Assembly: GCA_002291955.1 (NCBI GenBank)
Contig: DBBA01000366.1
Coordinates: 496 to 26,601, forward strand
Source of the DNA: Rhodobacteraceae bacterium UBA996
GTDB taxonomy: Bacteria > Pseudomonadota > Alphaproteobacteria > Rhodobacterales > Rhodobacteraceae
DNA: 26,106 bases
Direction of reading: 5' to 3'
Within the stretch, counting starts at the first letter, position 1, and each line of letters begins with the position of its first letter. Under the pieces are notes generated by a model that made no database searches, was not told the DNA's origin, and saw only the letters and a program-made list of their open reading frames with translations. The position numbers and the translations under genes were made by a program. Shown here in pieces: positions 22,974-26,106 of the stretch.

Positions 22974-24248
22974 ATGGCAGACGGGCAGGGTTCGACCACA
23001 CCGCAGGCGCTGATCGCCGACATCGGGCGCCGCGCGCGCGCCGCCGCCGAGGTGCTGCGCACCGCGTCCTCCGAGCGCAAGGCGGCGGCCCTGATCTCGG
23101 CCGCGCATCACCTGTGGCAGGGGCGGCAGGCGGTGTTCGACGCGAACGTGCTCGACATGGACGAGGCCACTGCGCGCGGCCTGTCGCCCGCGATGCTGGA
23201 CCGCCTGCGGCTGGACGACGGGCGCCTGCGCGGCGTCTGCGACGGGCTGCGCGCCGTCGCCGCCCAGCCCGACCCGGTGGGCGCGGTGATCGCGGAATGG
23301 GACGTGCCCTCGGGCCTGCACATCGCCCGGGTCCGCACCCCCATCGGGGTGATCGGCGTGATCTTCGAGAGCCGTCCGAACGTGACGGCCGATGCGGGGG
23401 CACTGTGCCTGAAGGCAGGCAATGCCGCGATCCTGCGCGGCGGGTCGGAAAGCGCGCGGTCGGCGGCGGCGATCCACGCCGCACTGGTCGCGGGGCTGGC
23501 CGACGCGGGGCTGCCCGCCGACGCGATCCAGCTGGTGCCGACGCAGGACCGCGCCGCCGTCGCCGCCATGCTCGCCGCCGTGGACCACATCGACGTGATC
23601 GTGCCGCGCGGCGGCAGGAACCTCGTGGCGCTGGTGCAGGCCGAGGCGCGGGTGCCCGTGTTCGCGCATCTGGAAGGCATCTGCCACGTCTACGTGGACG
23701 CCGCCGCCGACCCTGCCATGGCGCGGGCCATCGTGCTGAACGCCAAGACCCGCCGCACCGGCATCTGCGGTGCCGCGGAATGCCTGCTGATCGACCGCGC
23801 GTTCCTCGACCGCCACGGGCCGGGCATCGTCGCCGACCTCGTGGCGGCCGGGGTCGAGGTGCGGACCGAGGGCGCGCTGCGGGAGGTTCCCGGGACCGTC
23901 GCCGCGAAACCGGACGACTTCGGGCGCGAGTTCCTGGACATGATCATCGCCGCCCGCGTGGTGGACGGCGTGGACGGCGCCACCGCCCACATCCGCCGCT
24001 ACGGGTCGAACCACACCGATGCCATCGTGACGGCGGACGATGCGGCGTGGGACCGGTTCCAGGCGGGCATCGACAGCGCCATCGTGCTGCGCAATGCGTC
24101 CACCCAGTTCGCCGACGGGGGCGAGTTCGGCATGGGGGCCGAGATCGGAATCGCCACCGGCAAGCTGCACGCGCGCGGGCCTGTCGGGGCGGAACAGCTG
24201 ACAAGCTTCCGCTACGTGGTGACGGGGAACGGCACGCTGCGGGCCTGA
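22974..24248 (+). CDS. proA: gamma-glutamyl phosphate reductase
   Basis: A 424-residue NADPH-dependent enzyme of proline synthesis that reduces gamma-glutamyl phosphate to glutamate semialdehyde. The aldehyde-dehydrogenase-like fold shows TPIGVIGVIFESRPNVTADA, NAAILRGGSES, VIVPRGGRNLV and the catalytic cysteine C265 in TRRTGICGAAECLL; the C-terminal GAEIGIATGKLHARGPVGAEQLTSF is family-typical. The start at 22974 follows GGGAGGGG. It is divergent from the EEP gene. The usual partner proB is not adjacent in this window. Confidence 0.96.
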   Translation: MADGQGSTTPQALIADIGRRARAAAEVLRTASSERKAAALISAAHHLWQGRQAVFDANVLDMDEATARGLSPAMLDRLRLDDGRLRGVCDGLRAVAAQPDPVGAVIAEWDVPSGLHIARVRTPIGVIGVIFESRPNVTADAGALCLKAGNAAILRGGSESARSAAAIHAALVAGLADAGLPADAIQLVPTQDRAAVAAMLAAVDHIDVIVPRGGRNLVALVQAEARVPVFAHLEGICHVYVDAAADPAMARAIVLNAKTRRTGICGAAECLLIDRAFLDRHGPGIVADLVAAGVEVRTEGALREVPGTVAAKPDDFGREFLDMIIAARVVDGVDGATAHIRRYGSNHTDAIVTADDAAWDRFQAGIDSAIVLRNASTQFADGGEFGMGAEIGIATGKLHARGPVGAEQLTSFRYVVTGNGTLRA

Positions 24249-24377
24249 CCGGCGCGCGGCCCCCCCCCTGCGCCCTTTCCGCAACAGCGCCTCTGCGTAA
24301 CGCCCGCATCACGGTGCGATAACCCTTTTGCGACACGCCTTGTCGGTGGCACAGTGGCGCCACACCTCGGTCAACAT

Positions 24378-24406
24378 CGGTCCGCAGCCTGCAGGGCGTC
24401 GGACCG
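24378..24406. other. hairpin in the leader before the small Q/P-rich gene
   Basis: CGGTCCG, 15 nt, then CGGACCG: 7-bp arms. It sits in the 250-bp gap (24249-24498) between proA and the 54-residue gene. That gap also has an AT-richer patch (GATAACCCTTTTGCGAC, about 24317-24333) and the palindrome GTGGCGCCAC. No clear promoter hexamers were found. Confidence 0.35.
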
Positions 24407-24498
24407 GTGAACAGAACCGGGGAACCGGAACGACCCGACGAGGCACAGCAGGACGGTGGCGGTTGCGCTACCGGGGTGACGACGAAAGGACGAGTGCG

Positions 24499-24663
24499 AT
24501 GGCAACGAACGACGCGCGGCCCCAACCGCAGCAGCAGCCGCAGGGTCAGTTCCTTGGGCAGGCCGGACAGGCGACGGGAACCCCCCGGCAGATGGAAGGC
24601 CAGACGCAGCCCGTGGCGCCGCAGCAGGGCAGCACGCCCCTGCGCGACTGGGCCAGCATCTGA
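24499..24663 (+). CDS. 54-residue Q/P-rich protein of unknown function
   Basis: The protein reads MATNDARPQPQQQPQGQF and ends GSTPLRDWASI. It is rich in Gln, Pro and Gly, without hydrophobic segments or cysteines, so it is probably disordered and cytoplasmic. GAAAGGACGAG lies 7-17 bp upstream, a plausible ribosome site that decides this start; the frame is open back to 24328 but that extension has an unrelated Arg-rich composition. A short conserved-looking hydrophobic/acidic C-terminal tail (LRDWASI) follows the low-complexity part. I do not recognise a family. Confidence 0.55.
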   Translation: MATNDARPQPQQQPQGQFLGQAGQATGTPRQMEGQTQPVAPQQGSTPLRDWASI

Positions 24664-24716
24664 CAGGTCCACGACGACCCCTTCCGGGACGCGCTGCCGC
24701 AGGTTAGGCTGTGGTC

Positions 24717-25070
24717 ATGTCCGACCCGGTCACGACGATCCGCAATATCGGCCCCGCGACGGCCGAGGCCTTTGCCCGCGTGGGGCTGACCACGGCGGAT
24801 GCCGTGAGGTCGCTCGGCCCCGATGCGGCCTATGCGCGGCTTCTGACGGCGGGCGAGCGCCCGCACTTCATCGCCTACTACGCGCTGGTCATGGGCCTGC
24901 AGGGCCGACCGTGGAACGATTGCCGCGGGGCCGAGAAGACCGCGCTGCGGGTCCGCTTCGATGCGCTGGTGGCCGGGATGGTTGCGGCAGATGCGCCGCC
25001 CCCGGGGATCGAGTCGGCGCTGGATGCGCTGGGCGTCGGCGACCCGGCGCGGTGGCATCCGCGGCGTTGA
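24717..25070 (+). CDS. TfoX/Sxy C-terminal-domain protein
   Basis: A 117-residue protein matching the TfoX C-terminal domain alone: TIRNIGPATAEAFARVGLTTADAVRSLGPDAAYARLL, a helix-hairpin-helix-like fold, then HFIAYYALVMGLQGRPWNDC. The N-terminal TfoX domain found in full-length competence regulators is absent. The start ATG 24717 has AGGTTAGG upstream; GTG 24711 is less likely. Full-length TfoX/Sxy activates competence genes in gammaproteobacteria; whether stand-alone C-domains do anything similar in alphaproteobacteria is not known to me. It is convergent with ndk. Confidence 0.8.
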   Translation: MSDPVTTIRNIGPATAEAFARVGLTTADAVRSLGPDAAYARLLTAGERPHFIAYYALVMGLQGRPWNDCRGAEKTALRVRFDALVAGMVAADAPPPGIESALDALGVGDPARWHPRR

Positions 25071-25095
25071 GGGCGCGGGCGGGGGGGCAGCGCCC
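25071..25095. terminator. GC-rich stem between convergent tfoX-like and ndk genes
   Basis: GGGCGC at 25071-25076 can pair with GCGCCC at 25090-25095 across a 13-nt G-rich loop. It lies in the 48-bp gap between two convergent stops, where a shared terminator would be expected. There is no T-tract. Confidence 0.35.
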
Positions 25096-25118
25096 TCCGC
25101 CGGCGTATGTCTCCGGCG

Positions 25119-25541
25119 TCAGCCGACCAGTTCGAGGCCCGAGAAGAAATAGGCGATCTCGACCGCGGCGGTTTCGGGCGCGTCGGACCCGTGCACCGAG
25201 TTCTCGCCGACCGACAGGGCGAATTCCTTGCGGATCGTGCCCTCGGCGGCGTTCGCGGGGTTCGTCGCGCCCATGACCTCGCGGTTCTTCGCGATGGCAC
25301 CGTCGCCTTCCAGCACCTGCACCACGACCGGGCCCGAGGCCATGAACTCGGTCAGCTCGCCGAAGAACGGGCGGTCCTTGTGGACCTCGTAGAACTTCTG
25401 TGCCTGGGCGAGGGTCAGGTGGATGCGCTTCTGGGCGACGATGCGCAGGCCGGCGGCCTCGAACTTGGCGTTGACGGCGCCGGTCAGGTTGCGCCGCGTG
25501 GCGTCGGGCTTGATGATCGAGAGGGTGCGTTCGGTGGCCAT
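25119..25541 (-). CDS. ndk: nucleoside diphosphate kinase
   Basis: A 140-residue enzyme that moves the gamma phosphate from ATP to other nucleoside diphosphates. The phospho-histidine H117 lies in the signature ENSVHGSDAPETAAVEIAYFF. K11 (SIIKPDATRRN) and NREVMGATNPANAAEGTIR are also conserved. The start at 25541 (MATERTLS) follows AAAAGGGA; the frame to 25640 is an unsupported extension. The upstream 112 bp contain a CTAG at 25616-25619 with TTTGCA 17 bp before TAGGCG on the minus strand, a weak promoter candidate. Confidence 0.97.
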   Translation of the reverse strand: MATERTLSIIKPDATRRNLTGAVNAKFEAAGLRIVAQKRIHLTLAQAQKFYEVHKDRPFFGELTEFMASGPVVVQVLEGDGAIAKNREVMGATNPANAAEGTIRKEFALSVGENSVHGSDAPETAAVEIAYFFSGLELVG

Positions 25542-25653
25542 GGCCGGGGTCCCTTTTCTGGCGAAAGGGCGGGCGCGCGGGGATTCCCGCTGCCCGCCGC
25601 TGTGACGCGCGCCGCCTAGCACGGGGGCGCGCGGCTGCAAAGGGTGGCAGGTG

Positions 25654-26058
25654 TCAGAACAGCTCCTGCAGGGCGCGGGACAGGGTGAAGCCGTGGCCGT
25701 CGGCGTTCATGCAGGTCATGCCCGATCGCAGGGACGTGCAGGTGATCCCCGGTCCGTCCACCTGCTGGCCATAGCCCAGCACCGGCGCGCCCGGATCGCG
25801 CACCGTGTCGCCCACGCAGGCCACCACCGCCCGGCCGCGGGCACCGACCTCGAACGCGCCGCCCCAGTCGAGGTCGCAGTCCGCGGGGGGCTTGCGGAAG
25901 GACGGCGTGTAGGCGGCGATGTCGCAGCGTACGCCCTGCCAGTCGGCCATGTCCACGATCAGGCAGTGGATGTTGCTGGACGGCGCGCGGAACGGGACCA
26001 GGTCCTGCGCCGCCAGGGGCAGGGGCACCGCCAGAAGGAAGGTGAGGATCAGGCGCAT
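25654..26058 (-). CDS. secreted cysteine-rich protein, DUF6636-like
   Basis: A 134-residue protein with a signal peptide (MRLILTFLLAVPLPLAAQ, cleavage probably after AAQ). The mature part holds six cysteines (C32, C45, C61, C81, C107, C116), suggesting three disulfides in the periplasm. The pattern FRAPSSNIHCLIV then VRCDI, GITCTS and MTCMNADGHGFTLSR resembles DUF6636 proteins, whose function is unknown. The start at 26058 fits the signal peptide. A CTAG 34 bp upstream recalls other putative promoters here; the -35 region falls outside the window. Confidence 0.75.
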   Translation of the reverse strand: MRLILTFLLAVPLPLAAQDLVPFRAPSSNIHCLIVDMADWQGVRCDIAAYTPSFRKPPADCDLDWGGAFEVGARGRAVVACVGDTVRDPGAPVLGYGQQVDGPGITCTSLRSGMTCMNADGHGFTLSRALQELF

Positions 26059-26106
26059 CGGTGCAGGTCCGGAACGGGCGGGATGCCGCGCCTAGCTGTG
26101 AAATCT

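Noticed and set aside
21897..24284. Extension of the EEP protein to 795 residues
   Set aside because: The upstream part is antisense to proA, while the family-like N-terminus begins at 22841.
24332..24346. CGACA-CGCCT-TGTCG stem near TTTT as a proA terminator
   Set aside because: The T-run lies before the stem on the plus strand, and none follows it on either strand in the right place.
1..26106. CRISPR array, tRNA, rRNA, insertion sequence or prophage
   Set aside because: No spaced direct repeats of CRISPR type, no cloverleaf or CCA-ended tRNA sequence, and no transposase, integrase or phage motif were seen.

Overview
The window is high-GC bacterial chromosome that reads as a member of the Rhodobacteraceae (Alphaproteobacteria). 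The evidence is the block tldD | ctaC-ctaB-small protein-ctaG-ctaE-SURF1-thrC-M16 peptidase-GNAT, a CtrA-type site upstream of dprA, and intergenic repeats of a kind I recognise from Rhodobacterales genomes. It is mostly ordinary housekeeping sequence, densely packed and often translationally coupled. No rRNA, tRNA, CRISPR array, transposase or phage gene was seen.

Layout. 1-2874 (minus): a glycan operon of GT61 and GT2/GT92-like glycosyltransferases, a P-loop sulfotransferase-like protein, and the first codons of a further gene. 3043-4275 (minus): glutaryl-CoA dehydrogenase, divergent from a long proline-rich OmpA-family protein (4433-6184). 6185-6632: a repeat-rich gap between convergent genes. 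6633-9414 (minus): dprA and tldD. 9582-17128 (plus): the aa3-type cytochrome c oxidase and assembly operon, running into thrC, an M16 peptidase and a RimJ-like acetyltransferase.

17129-19231 is the unusual part. A small RTX protein gene (17424-18101) is followed by about 620 bp of GC-rich minisatellite. This stretch is bracketed by two diverged copies of a promoter-like block, each starting with a 22-bp palindrome that resembles the lux/tra boxes of LuxR-type quorum-sensing regulators. I regard this as the best candidate for something undescribed.

19232-26106: epmA and efp are divergent neighbours (modifying enzyme and its substrate). They are followed by an EamA transporter, a membrane-anchored EEP-fold protein, proA, a 54-residue Q/P-rich orphan, a stand-alone TfoX C-terminal-domain protein, ndk and a secreted cysteine-rich DUF6636-like protein.

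Working together: ctaB makes haem O, ctaG delivers copper to the oxidase and SURF1 assists haem insertion, for the complex whose subunits II and III are encoded beside them; the subunit I gene is not in the window. EpmA would beta-lysylate EF-P on K33. The CtrA site at dprA fits the CtrA-controlled DNA-uptake programme known from gene-transfer-agent recipients in Rhodobacter.
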